A stretch of DNA of 64,000 nt from Platerodrilus igneus (lineage: Eukaryota; Arthropoda; Insecta; Coleoptera; Lycidae), in assembly GCA_036346225.1 (NCBI GenBank), contig JARFIW010000453.1, positions 5,580,001-5,644,000 of the forward strand. Direction: 5' to 3'. Position numbers and translations under genes: made by a program. The notes under the pieces were generated by a model. The model was not told the origin of the DNA, made no database searches, and saw nothing but the letters and a program-made list of their open reading frames with translations. Below, piece by piece: positions 1 to 10,985 of this stretch; position 1 is the stretch's first letter, and each line of letters begins with the position of its first letter.

Positions 1-375
1 AAGTTGAAAGGTTCCATTTGATGTAACTAAAGTTTGCCATCTATCATTGTTGAATTGTAAGTCCAGAAGTTGCGGAAAACGAGCACAACTAGAGTTCAGC
101 TTTAACCCAGATTTTTGGTGTATTCTCCAAAAATTGACAGGTAAATTTGAAGCTGATTCTTCTATTTCTTCTAATAACTCTTCTTCGTATAGAGAAGCAT
201 TTTCGTAAACAAGTGGTACTGCAATAATCTCTGTTTTATAATCAACAGCGTCGTTTATACTTTTGTATATCGCACGACTTTCTGAAATATTATAAAACGT
301 GAGTAACAGAACACCTCCAAAAATGAATAGTAGGAACAGAGCTTTTTGTAAACGTGGACGTCCAGAAAGCAACAT
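1..375 (-). CDS. Glycosyltransferase family 92-like protein, N-terminal exon (partial)
   Basis: The minus strand reads 125 codons without a stop, from an ATG at 375-373 to the left edge, so the gene continues outside the window. An in-frame TGA lies 33 bases upstream of the ATG, which supports this start. The protein begins with a short basic stretch (RPRLQK), then a hydrophobic segment at about residues 12-28 (ALFLLFIFGGVLLLTFY), then a lumenal-looking stem rich in Glu. This is the plan of a type II Golgi or ER membrane enzyme. From about residue 98 the pattern (C-A-R-F-P, W-Q-T-L, S-N-G-T-F) resembles the start of the insect GT92 (DUF23) domain. Known GT92 enzymes transfer galactose to N-glycan cores; the substrate here cannot be told. 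Codon use is ordinary and there is no lesion. The type II membrane topology is fairly secure; the family name is recognised from pattern only. Confidence 0.7.
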   Translation of the reverse strand, partial: MLLSGRPRLQKALFLLFIFGGVLLLTFYNISESRAIYKSINDAVDYKTEIIAVPLVYENASLYEEELLEEIEESASNLPVNFWRIHQKSGLKLNSSCARFPQLLDLQFNNDRWQTLVTSNGTFQL

Positions 376-809
376 AGCTTGTAGTGGCGTAGTAGGATCG
401 AAAAGTCATTTCTGCCTTTCACTTACGGATTAAACTACACTCAAATATCTTTCATTCTACTTGCCGTAAACGTTTTTTTTTTATCGAGAGCACTGCACAT
501 ACAAGTATGTATTTCAGGTAAGGCTTGAATCATGTGTAAACATATCTGATCTTACCTTTAACTAAATTCCACGTGACAAATTTTTTAAAAAGTGTATAAT
601 CAAGTGTAAAGAGAGATTAATAATTACTGTAATCTAGAACTCATTCTATGATAAGGTTTATGATTACGTAGAACAGTATAGCACCGAAAATTTGCGTTAT
701 GATAAAACCTTTCAAGGTTAGATGTGCTTTAGCTAAACATATGGAGATAACCACTGTGGGCAGATTTGCGAAATGATAAAACCTTATTTCTGGTAATACC
801 ACATGTTAA
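376..809. other. 5' flank of the GT92-like exon
   Basis: AT-rich sequence between the start codon of the minus-strand gene and the FB1 insertion. It should hold the 5' UTR, an intron or the promoter, but I see no TATA box or splice signal I would defend. No ORF of note. Confidence 0.4.
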
Positions 810-818
810 CATTAAAAG
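810..818. repeat. 9 bp target site duplication, left copy (FB1)
   Basis: CATTAAAAG lies directly before the AGGTGCGTGAAG terminus and is repeated exactly at 6018-6026 after the other terminus. A 9 bp duplication is typical of Mutator/Foldback insertions. Confidence 0.85.
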
Positions 819-1050
819 AGGTGCGTGAAGTTAGCCGCAATATTTTTGAATTTTTTAAAAATATTTATGTCATAATTAGGCGCCAATTAGGCGCCATTTT
901 GCGCCGCTAAAACTAAATTTTGCGCCGTCTTGGCAAACAAGTTATTGATAAAATAAGATTTTTCCGGCCAAGTTCACGAAGCCGCACTTTTTTAAATTTT
1001 CAGAAAATTTTTATTCCATAATTTAGCGCCAATTAGGCGCCATTTTGCGC
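819..1050 (+). repeat. FB1 left terminal inverted repeat (conserved distal part)
   Basis: Starts AGGTGCGTGAAGTTAGCC and carries two close GGCGCCAATTAGGCGCC blocks. It matches the reverse complement of about 5835-6017 almost base for base (for example T/C at one site about 23 bases in). It is itself a diverged monomer of the arm array. Confidence 0.8.
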
Positions 1051-4000
1051 CGTTGAAACGAAATTTTGCGCCCTCTTGTGTACCAAGTTATTCGCAATAA
1101 ACTATTTTTCTGAACTCCAAAAACGTGAAGTTGGCCGCGACTTTTCGAAATTTTGAAAAAATTTTGCACCACAATTAAGCGGTAATTAGGCGCCATTTTG
1201 CGCCGTTCAAACAAAATTTTGCGCCCTTCTGTGTAACAAGTTATTCGAAAAAAACCATTTCTCCAAACTAGCCCAAAATCGTGAAGATGGCCGCGACTTT
1301 TTTGAATTTTGAAAAAATTTTTGTACCACAATTAAGCGGTAATTATGCGCCATTTTGCGCCGTTGAAACGAAATTTTGCGCCCTCCTGTGTAACAAGTTA
1401 TTTGAAAAAAAATATTTCTCCATACTACCCAAAATCGTGAAGTTGGCCGCGACTTTTTCGAATTTTGAAAAAATTTTTGTACCAAATTTAAGAGTTAATT
1501 AGGCGCCATTTTGCGCCGTTAAAACGAAATTTTGCGCCCTTCTGTGTAACAAGTTATTTGAAAAAAAACCAGTACTCCAAACTAGCCCAAAACCGTGAAG
1601 TTGGCCGCGACTTTTTTAAATTTTGAAAAAAATTTTGTACCACAATTAAGCGGTAATTGTGCGCCATTTTGCGCCGTTGAAACGAAATTTTGCGCCCTCC
1701 TGTGTAACAAGTTATTTGAAAAAAACTATTTCTCCATACTACCCAAAATCGTGAAGTTGGCCGCGACTTTTTTGAATTTTAAAAAAATTTTTGTACCACA
1801 ATTAAGCGGTAATTATGCGCCATTTTGCGCCGTTGAAACGAAATTTTGCGCCCTCCTGTGTAACAAGTTATTTGAAAAAAACTATTTCTCCATACTACCC
1901 AAAATCGTGAAGTTGGCCGCGACTTTTTCGAATTTTGAAAAAATTTTTGTACCAAATTTAAGCGTTAATTAGGCGCCATTTTGCGCCGTTAAAACGAAAT
2001 TTTGCGCCCTTCTGTGTAACAAGTTATTTGAAAAAAACTGTTTCTCCATATTACCCAAAATCGTGAAGTTGGCCTCGACTTTTTTGAATTTTGAAAAAAT
2101 TTTTGTACCACAATTAAGCGGTAATTATGCGCCATTTTGCGCCGTTGAAACGAAATTTTGCGCCCTCCTGTGTAACAAGTTATTTGAAAAAAACTATTTC
2201 TCCATACTACCCAAAATCGTGAAGTTGGCCGCGACTTTTTCGAATTTTGAAAAAATTTTTGTACCAAATTTAAGCGTTAATTAGGCGCCATTTTGCGCCG
2301 TTAAAACGAAATTTTGCGCCCTTCTGTGTAACAAGTTATTCGAAAAAAACCATTTCTCTAAACTAGCCCAAAATCGCGAAGTTGGCCGCGACTTTTTTGA
2401 ATTTTGAAAAAAATTTTGTACCACAATTAAGCGGTAATTATGCGCCATTTTGCGCCGTTGAAACGAAATTTTGCGCCCTCCTGTGTAACAAGTTATTTGA
2501 AAAAAACTATTTCTCCATACTACCCAAAATCGTGAAGTTGGCCACGACTATTTCGAATTTTGGAAAAAAATTTGTACCAAATTTAAGCGTTAGTAGGCGC
2601 CATTTTGCGCCGTTAAAACGAAATTTTGCGCCTTTCTGTGTAACAAGTTGTTCGAAAAAAACCATTTCTCCAAACTAGCCCAAAATCGTGAAGTTGGCCG
2701 CGACTTTTCGAATTTTGAAAAATTTTGTACCAAATTTAAGCGTTAATAGGCGCCATTTTGCGCCGTTAAAACGAAATTTTGCGCCCTTCTGTGTAACAAG
2801 TTATTTGAAAAAACTATTTCTCCATACAACCCAAAATCGTGAAGTTAGCCGCGACTTTTTTGAATTTTGAAAAAATTTTTGTACCATAATTAAGCGGTAA
2901 TAATGCGTCATTTTGCGCCGTTGAAATGAAATTTTGCGCCCTCCTGTGTAACAAGTTATTTGAAAAAAACTATTTCTCCATACTACCCAAAATCGTGAAG
3001 TTGGCCACGACATTTTCGAATTTTGAAAAAATTTTGTACCAAATTTAAGCGTTAATTAGGCGCCATTTTGCGCCGTTAAAACGAAATTTTGCGCCCTTCT
3101 GTGTAACAAGTTATTCGAAAAAACCATTTCTCTAAACTAGCCCAAAATCGCGAAGTTGGCCGCGACTTTTTGAATTTTGAAAAATTTTGTACCACAATTA
3201 AGCGGTAATTATGCGCCATTTTGCGCCGTTGAAACGAAATTTTGCGCCCTCCTGTGTAACATATTGAAAATTTCTTCCAAATTGATGCATTTTGATTTAA
3301 AAATTTTTGTACCACAATTAAGCGGTAATTATGCGCCATTTTGCGCCGTTGAAACGAAATTTTGCGCCCTCCTGTGTAACAAGTTATTTGAAAAACTATT
3401 TCTCCATACTACCCAAAATCGTGAAGTTGGCCGCGACTTTTCGAATTTTGAAAAAATTTTGTACCAAATTTAAGCGTTAATTAGGCGCCATTTTGCGCCG
3501 TTAAAACGAAATTTTGCGCCCTTCTGTGTAACAAGTTATTTGAAAAAACCATTTCTCTAAACTAGCCCAAAATCGCGAAGTTGGCCGCGTCTTTTTGAAT
3601 TTTGAAAAAATTTTGTACCACAATTAAGCGGTAATTATGCGCCATTTTGCGCCGTTGAAACGAAATTTTGCGCCCTCTGTGTAACAAGTTATTTGAAAAA
3701 ACTATTTCTCCATACTACCCAAAATCGTGAAGTTGGCCGCGACTTTTTCGAATTTTGAAAAAATTTTGTACCAAATTTAAGCGTTAATTAGGCGCCATTT
3801 TGCGCCGTTAAAACGAAATTTTGCGCCCTTCTGTGTAACAAGTTATTCGAAAAAAACCATTTCTCCAAACTAGCCCAAAATCGTGAAGTTGGCCGCGACT
3901 TTTTTGAATTTTGAAAAATTTTGTACCAAATTAAGCGGTAATTATGCGCCATTTTGCGCCGTTGAAACGAAATTTTGCGCCCTCCTGTGTAACAAGTTAT

Positions 4001-4815
4001 TTGAAAAAACTATTTCTCCATACTACCCAAAATCGTGAAGTTGGCCGCGACTTTTTCGAATTTTGAAAAAATTTTTGTACCAAAATTAAGCGTTAATTAG
4101 CGCCATTTTGCGCCGTTAAAACGAAATTTTGCGCCCTTCTGTGTAACAAGTTATTCGAAAAAACTATTTCTCCAAACTACCCAAAATCGTGAAGTTGGCC
4201 GCGACTTTTTGAATTTTGAAAAAATTTTGTACCACAATTAAGCGGTAATTATGCGCCATTTGCGCCTTTAAAACGAAATTTCGCGCCCTCCTGTGTAACA
4301 AGTTATTTGAAAAACTATTTCTCCATACTACCCAAAATCGTGAAGTTGGCCGCGACTTTTCGAATTTTGAAAAATTATTGTACCAAATTTAAGCGTTAAT
4401 TAGGCGCCATTTGCGCCGTTAGAACGAATTTTGCGCCCTTCTGTGTAACAAGTTATTTGAAAAAACTATTTCTCCATACTACCCAAAATCGTGAAGTTGG
4501 CCGCGACTTTTTGAATTTTGAAAAAATTTTGTACCACAATTAAGCGGTAATTATGCGCCATTTTGCGCCGTTAAAACGAAATTTTGCACTCTTCTGTGTA
4601 ACAAGCTATACGAAAACAACTATTTTTCTGAACTACTTAAAAGCGTGAAGTTGGCCGCGACTTTTTGGAATTTTGAAAAAAATTTTGTACCAAATTTAAG
4701 CGGTAATTAGGCGCCATTTTGCGCCGTTGAAACGAAATTTTGCGCCCTCCGGTGTAACAAGTTATTTGAAAAAATATATTTATCCGAACTGCCTAAAAGC
4801 ATGAAGTTTTTGGAA
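1040..4815 (+). repeat. FB1 left arm: ~156 bp tandem array, ~312 bp dimer
   Basis: About 24 monomers. The marker GCGCCATTTTGCGCCG begins at 1347, 1503, 1661, 1817, 1973, 2129 and 2285, a period of 156-158. Two monomer types alternate. One has GTTGAAACG, CTCCTGTG, CATACTACCC and then an AAATTTAAGCG tail. The other has GTTAAAACG, CTTCTGTG, AAACTAGCCC and a CACAATTAAGCGG tail. The higher-order unit is thus ~312 bp. Outer monomers (before ~1200 and after ~4560) are more diverged than inner ones, as in satellite arrays homogenised by unequal exchange. Confidence 0.85.
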
Positions 4816-4819
4816 AAAC

Positions 4820-5835
4820 GGCGCAAAATGGCGCCTAATTACCGCTTAAATTTGGTACAAATTTTTTTTCAAAATTCGAAAAAGTCGCGGCCAACTTCAC
4901 GATTTTAGGTCGCTTAGAAAAATAGTTTATTTCGGATAACTTGTTACACAGGAAGGCGCAAAATTTCGTTTTAACGGCGCAAAATGGCGCATAATTACCG
5001 CTTAATTGTGGTACAAAAGTTTTTTCAAAATTCAAAAAAGTCGCGGCCAATTTCACGATTTTGGATAGTATGGAGAAATAGTTTTTTTCAAATAACTTGT
5101 TACACAGGAGGGCGCAAAATTTCGTTTCAACGGCGCAAAATGGCGCATAATTACCGCTTAATTGTGGTACACAATTTTTTTTAAAATTCAAAAAAGTCGC
5201 GGCCAACTTCACGATTTTGGGTAGTATGGAGAAATAGTTTTTTTCAAATAACTTGTTACACAGGAGGGCGCAAAATTTCGTTTCAACGGCGCAAAATGGC
5301 GCATAATTACGCTTAAATTGTGGTACAAAATTTTTTCAAAATTCAAAAAGTCGCGGCCAACTTCACGATTTTGGGTAGTATGGAGAAATAGTTTTTTAAA
5401 TAACTTGTTACACAGAGGGCGCAAAATTTCGTTTCAACGGCGCAAAATGGCGCATATTTACCGCTTAATTTGGTACAAAATTTTTCAAAATTCAAAAAGT
5501 CGCGGCCAACTTCACGATTTTGGGCTAGTTTGGAGAAATGGTTTTTTAATAACTTGTTACACAGAAGGGCGCAAAATTTCGTTTTAACGGCGCAAATGGC
5601 GCATAATTACCGCTTAATTGTGGTCAAAATTTTTTTCAAAATTCGAAAAAGTCGCGGCCAACTTCACGATTTTGGGTAGTTGGAGAAATAGTTTTTCGAA
5701 TAACTTGTTACACAAGAGGGCGCTTTAACGAAATGCGCTATTAATCGCATTTTTCAAAATTCGAAAAGTCGCGCCAACTTCAATTTGGCGAATGGAAAGT
5801 TTATTGCGAATAACTTGTACACAAAGCGCATTTTC
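4820..5835 (-). repeat. FB1 right arm: inverted tandem array
   Basis: The same ~156 bp monomer in reverse orientation, about 6-7 copies, so much shorter than the left arm. The turn from forward to reverse is abrupt near 4815-4825 with no unique spacer. The distal part (about 5715-5835) has several deletions. Confidence 0.85.
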
Positions 5836-6017
5836 TGAAAATTGAAAAAGTGCGGCTTCGTGAACTTGGCCGGAAAAATCTTGGTTTATCAATAACTTGT
5901 TTGCCAAGACGGCGCAAAATTTAGTTTTAGGGCGCAAAATGGCGCCTAATTGGCGCCTAATTATGACATAAATATTTTTAAAAAATTCAAAAATGTTGCG
6001 GCTAACTTCACGCACCT
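5836..6017 (-). repeat. FB1 right terminal inverted repeat
   Basis: Reverse complement of the left terminus, ending CTTCACGCACCT at 6017. Confidence 0.8.
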
Positions 6018-6026
6018 CATTAAAAG
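6018..6026. repeat. 9 bp target site duplication, right copy (FB1)
   Basis: CATTAAAAG, identical to 810-818. Confidence 0.85.
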
Positions 6027-6060
6027 CTACTACATGACATCCTACGAGTGTTTGAACATG

Positions 6061-6553
6061 AGCGTGAAGTTAGCATCTCGTTTGTAAAAATTATATTTTG
6101 AAAGTTGTTTCAGGTTGCTCTAACCTTGTACCAAATTGTTCCCCAATTTGACATTATTTTATTCCAAATGATTCTTTAAAAAAATGGAAAAATCTCATTT
6201 TTTCTACTGGTCGTCCCTATTTTCGAAAATCGAAGGTTTGACACATTGTTCTAGTTGTTCCAAAAGGGCAATACCGTTTTCCAACAATTTTTCAAAAAAA
6301 AAACGGAGAGAACCTTTTTTGCTGACAATTCTTTTTCGATAATCTAAAGCTTGACCTTCGCGAAACGTTGATATAGTTGTTTCAAACATTGTTCCAAGAG
6401 GATAGTTTGGTAAGTTAAATTAAAAGCCCAAAAGCAAAAGTTAAGCTTTTTGATAAACAGATTCACGGACCAAGAGCAAACATAAGTTTAGCTAACTTTT
6501 TGTTCTGAGCCTTTCTAGACCTAAACAACATGGTTCTGCAGTAGGATTCTTGC
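6061..6553 (+). repeat. FB2 left arm, outer part
   Basis: Matches the reverse complement of about 14900-15371 along its length, ending at TTCTGCAGTAGGATTCTTGC where a SINE is inserted. Confidence 0.7.
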
Positions 6554-6760
6554 GGCGGCTCCGTGGCGTAGTGGTATGTGTGTGACTACTACTCCCAAGG
6601 TCCCAGGGTTCGAATCCCGACACGGTCTGCTTGAAAAATGTTAGGCCAGTATTTTTCACAAAAATACACCCTCGTTCGGATGAGAGGTAAAATGGAGGTC
6701 CCGTGTGTGAGTGTTGTCACGCACGTTAAAGATCCCTTCCTTGCTTGAAACAGCGTTTCA
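6554..6760 (+). mobile_element. tRNA-derived SINE, 5' part (split copy)
   Basis: Head with tRNA-like A box TGGCGTAGTGG and B box GGTTCGAATCC, followed by the family body up to about 6760, where it breaks off. The 3' end of a SINE of the same family appears at 10738-10804. A 13 bp duplication with one mismatch (GTAGGATTCTTGC at 6541-6553, GTAGGAATCTTGC at 10805-10817) brackets the two halves. They are therefore one insertion later split by about 4 kb. Confidence 0.75.
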
Positions 6761-8009
6761 AAAATGCAAACAATATAATGTGCAAAATAAAATCAAACCA
6801 GAATATACAAGTGCTTATTACACGCTTCTACTTGATGAAAATAAATGTAAGGAAACTGTTTTCCATATAAATCAATAGCAGACATCTCTATAAAAATAAG
6901 TGATTACCCTTATTTAATTAAATATTTTTATAAACCAATGACCTTGCTTCTATACACATCAATTATAAAGCAAATCCTTTAGTTAATTGTACAAAGAAAC
7001 GGAAAAACATCAATAATTAAAACACTAAATGGTTTAATTTTCTAGAAAAGGTATATAAGCTGATACACCAATCACTATAATAGGTAGAAAGTTATAAATT
7101 AATACTGTCTAATCAGAAAAATAATCTTGAAGTTAGCGTGGAATCCAACCAGTCAAAGTAATATGTGATGCAATATTGAAATTTAATTTTCAAACCAAAA
7201 TAATTTTAAACAAATTCATTTTTAAATGTGTAAAAATTACACCTTAAGCAATAGAAATTATATTAGATACATAATTGGTGCATTATAAATTCTAGAACCA
7301 CGGAGTTAGCGCCATTTACTACTAGTTCAACCAAAGGTATAGTTATGGTAGTTAATCGCGTGCCTGCATAGAGGCGATACAAGGTTATACAGTATTACAA
7401 ACGAAATAAAATAATTTGCGTTTCAAATTAACAAAGTAAATTAATTAGTACTCGCTTACCTTTCTAAATTACTACATATTAGCAAGCTAGGTAACATATA
7501 CTTCTTATTTTATCTCAAGGTTGCCGCGTAGACGCTGATTGTCTTTTCTAGGCCATATGTTCGGTGATGAGCGTGTTACTTACCTAAAACGTAAACAGAA
7601 CCACAAGATAGAGATACGACAAAGGAAATTAAATAGGGGAATCGATAGGAACACTACATCACCGCTATTTAATGCACTCATTACTGCCGCATAAGCGGTT
7701 AACAATCAGATACTCAAAATAGGAGTCCCTATTAAGGCGCGCTTCAAACAACTTGTTTACAACGACCCTTCTTCGTTCGTCGTCCTGATTGGTCGGCAAG
7801 GTGACATATATCTATTACAAACCGTAAGAACTGTTTTTACCACAAAGTTGCACAAGTAATAAAAAGCACTTCCAACATGGTCGGGGTACACCCATACCAC
7901 ATTTAATATGCATAATCTCCTAATTTCAAAAACTATATTACACAACTACGTGCAATATACCTAAATTAATTATATAAAAATATTCCCTAGAATTAATTAT
8001 TGCAGACCG
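6761..8009. other. Unassigned AT-rich stretch within the split SINE
   Basis: Lies between the SINE head and the recognisable gypsy RT. By position it could be the 5' LTR and gag of that gypsy copy, but I find no second LTR and no gag motif. Confidence 0.3.
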
Positions 8010-10737
8010 ATCGATAGAGGGGATACACCACCAATAAGACAGGAGCAGCAAATACTCTCATGGCCAAACGAAGAGGTCGAGAAAATAATTAAAGATGTAG
8101 AGGGGCAAGAAGTGATTGATCATTGAGATAGCCCTTGGGTATCCCCTGTTGCACTTGTTAAGAAGAAGGACGAGTCGACAAGATATTGTGTGGACCACAG
8201 ACAATTGAATGACGTACCCAAAAAAGAATAGCTACCCCACTTTTAAGGTTTGACGACACCCTGGATACACTTTCAGGGTCGCGATGGTATCAATCAATTT
8301 GAGGAATAGATACTGGCAAGTAAATATGAAACCCAAAGATTGCGCAAAAGCTGCCTTCACTATTGGTACTGGCATAGGGCAGTTAACAGTCATGCCATTT
8401 GGCTCCGGCCACTTTCGAGTGTTTGGTGGATAACATCTTGCGTACAAAACGTGTCTTATATATTTGGATGACGTGAGCGTGATTAGTAAGTCGTTTGAGA
8501 AACACTTGGGAAATTTAGAACGAGTGTCTCGAAGACTCAGAGATTCCAATCTGAAACGAAAAGGTGAGATACCTAGAGCACGTAGTTTCACGAAAATGAG
8601 TCAGGCCGGTCCCGGAAAAGATTAAAGTTATACATGAGTGGCTGACGTCAAAAGACAGATATCAGTTACGCAGCCTCTTGGAATAGTGTACTTACTATAG
8701 AAGATTCATTTCAGGAATTTTACAAGTAGCCAAACCCTTGATGAAGCTGACTGAAGATGGTGTGATTATGTTTGGGATAAGGATTGCCAGAATGCATTCC
8801 AAAAACTAAGGCATTTATTGACAACAGCTTCGATCTTAAGTTATCCTCCGTCAAAAAGTAAATTAATCTTGGATACAGACGCAAGTAATATCGCCATTAG
8901 AGTGTACTAATAACATATGCAAGACGGGTAAAAGCGAGTCATTGGTTGCTTTAGCAAGGTGATCTCAAACCCAGAACGGAATTATTGCGTTACAAGACAG
9001 GAACTGATGGCTGTGGTAAAATCCGTAGAACTTTAATAAAAGTACCTCTAAGGGAGAAAATTTCGTCTGAGGACCGACTATGTAGCTCCGAAGTGGCTAT
9101 TACAGTTTAGAAACCTCAAAAGGCAGGTCGTCATATGCACGGAAAGGCTGCAGGAATATGGCTTCTACACAGAACATCGTGCTGGTATAAGTCATCGTAG
9201 TGTGGATGCGCTTTCAAGACGGTCTTACCCCTAAAATTACAGCCTTTGTTCACGGTTTAGAAACAATGTGTGATCTACTTAGTCGAACAACCGTAATCAA
9301 TGAGGATTGGCAACCTCTACAGATGCAAACGACACAAGAGAATGATAAAGACGTAGCGTCATTCTGGGTTGGAAAGACAGAAAAAACGTCCCCGCTAGCA
9401 GGACATTATCCCGCTGGGTAGCACCCTGAAATCGTACTGGGCGCAATGGGATTTCTTGATAGCAGAGAATGGGATCTTTGTGCGATCCGAGGAGAATGGA
9501 GATGGATCTGTGAATACGATTCATGTGGTCGTTTCTAAAAACCGAATATCGGAGGTTTTAGGACATCTGCATAATGGGATCTCAGAAGGACACTTCGGCA
9601 TTAATAGGAACCTGGTGAAATTCAGAGCAAGATTAGACTGGGTTAACTGCAAGGACGCTGAAAAAGAGTGCTGCCGCACGTGTCAGTAAGGCTCCAATGA
9701 AACGGAACAGCGTGGGTAACCTCTTTGAGAGAGTGGGAATCAATAATGCCGGTCCATTGTCTGCAGAAATAAGTTCATCTTGGTAGCTATAGACTATTTT
9801 ACGCAGTGGAGCGAAGCGTTTGCTATACCAAACCACGAAGCAGTAGTCGTCGCTGAAGTGCTGGTAAAAGAACTGTTCTGCCATTTTAGAGTTCCTATGC
9901 AGTTGCACTCCGATCAGGGCGGAATTTTGTTAGCATTATTCTAAGAACTTTGCCGGGTATTTGGGTTGAGAAAGACCCAAAAAAAAAAACATTACATCCG
10001 CAATCGGTAGAACGCGCGAACCGCACTTTGGGCAAGTACCTTTTCAATGTGGTCTCCTAACATCAAAAAGATTGAGACCAATATTTACATCTATTTTTAT
10101 TCTCCTATCGGTCTTTGGTTCATGAGAGTACTGGACGGAAACATGTCTGTACATTAAAGCACAGGAGTCTCGTTTTCAAGAAAGTAACCGTGTGTGGCTA
10201 AGCAACCTTAGGCGGAAGCGTAGACTGTCGCTAAAGTTACAAAGACATTGGGAAGTTCCGTGCGAGGTGTTAAAAATTATCAACGACGTAGTATATCGAA
10301 ATTGTAAGCTGTCAAAAGAAAGAACAATAGTGGTGCACGTTATCTGGTTGGCACCCTACAAACGTGATAGCGCAGGTAATGCCAAAGAACGGTAAGCAAT
10401 GAAACGAACAACCAGTTGAGCTCGTGAAGATGAACGAAAGTCTGAACCGAACTATGATTAGTTCAAGACCTTGTACGGCGGCGCAGGCAAAGCGAGATTT
10501 GAGGTCACGGAAGTGATTCAAGGTAACCTATTCGATGTGCCATCAGAATATTCCTTCACACATTGCGTTAACGGCCGGTCTCGATATGTTCGGAAGACTT
10601 TGCTCTAGTGTTTAAAAATAAATTTTGTGGTCTGGATAACTTCGTCAAGAATAATCAGAGGTTGGAAATCTATACGGCTAAAGGACCTATATCGGGGCCT
10701 CTACCACTTGATGACTAAGCAACAGTCTTCTGGTAGG
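8010..10737 (+). pseudogene. Ty3/gypsy pol fragment, copy 1 (decayed)
   Basis: Translated piecewise on the plus strand this gives the Ty3/gypsy pol order. RT lies at about 8130-8640 ([19 protein letters not shown], then a degenerate second half). The RNase H/linker part is at about 9000-9230. The integrase zinc-finger region is at about 9450-9690 (GHLHNG..EGHFG, then C..CC..C). A damaged integrase core is at about 9730-10040, and a GPY/F-like C-terminus at about 10190-10390 (VWLSNLRRKRRLS, HWEVPCEVLK). Stops and frameshifts occur throughout. Its 3' end is cut at about 10737, where SINE tail sequence begins. It is roughly 88% identical by eye to the inverted copy at 12.0-14.7 kb. No function is expected. 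Confidence 0.75.
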
Positions 10738-10804
10738 TAAAAAAAAACTCGCTTCCTGGCCAATTAGTACCTTCGGGTGGAGCATTGAAAAAATCACATG
10801 TAAA
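10738..10804 (+). mobile_element. tRNA-derived SINE, 3' part (split copy)
   Basis: Carries the family tail (CTCGCTTCCTGGCCAAT, CCTTCGGGTGGAGCATTG, then AAATCACATGTA). Together with 6554-6760 it forms one SINE; about 35 bases of the middle are missing at the junction. Confidence 0.7.
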
Positions 10805-10985
10805 GTAGGAATCTTGCATCTCCTCCGGATGGCCCAAAATTGATTATTCTTCTGTATCGACAAAAATCAGCATATTCTTCCCCCTCTTGTTCCAATTGCT
10901 AACTCTTTTTTAATCATTCTAGGTTTAGAAAATTTTGTTCTGCAGTATGAATCTCCTATCGCCACCGGATCTCAAAAAAAATTAA
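10805..10985 (+). repeat. FB2 left arm, inner part
   Basis: Resumes the FB2 arm after the SINE. Markers CTCTTGTTCCAA and TTTTGTTCTGCAGTATGAAT match the right arm read in reverse (14720-14960). Confidence 0.6.

Larger units (their letters stand above)
819..6017. mobile_element. Foldback-like palindromic element FB1
   Basis: A 5.2 kb element with perfect inverted termini (AGGTGCGTGAAGTTAGCCGC at the left, its complement at the right), bounded by an exact 9 bp duplication. Both arms are tandem arrays of a ~156 bp monomer, in forward orientation from 819 to about 4815 and reverse from about 4820 to 6017. The outermost ~230 bp of the two arms match each other closely and differ from the internal monomers. 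There is no unique centre and no transposase gene, so the element must be non-autonomous. Drosophila Foldback elements have the same architecture (long inverted repeats made of short tandem repeats, 9 bp duplications) and belong to the MULE superfamily. The architecture and duplication are seen directly; the superfamily assignment is by analogy. The short ORFs across the array are repeat translations, not genes. Confidence 0.85.

Noticed and set aside
1040..4815. CRISPR-like array
   Set aside because: Period ~156 bp with no constant repeat/variable spacer division, in a eukaryotic genome.
1023..5679. Many 60-125 codon ORFs across the FB1 array
   Set aside because: They are translations of the same tandem monomer in several frames and both strands, with no family match and repeated stops.
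6554..6640. Possible tRNA gene (A and B boxes, cloverleaf-like head)
   Set aside because: The same head recurs in front of a constant SINE body with target duplications, so it is a SINE head, not a tRNA gene. This also applies at 32734, 33341 and 54456.
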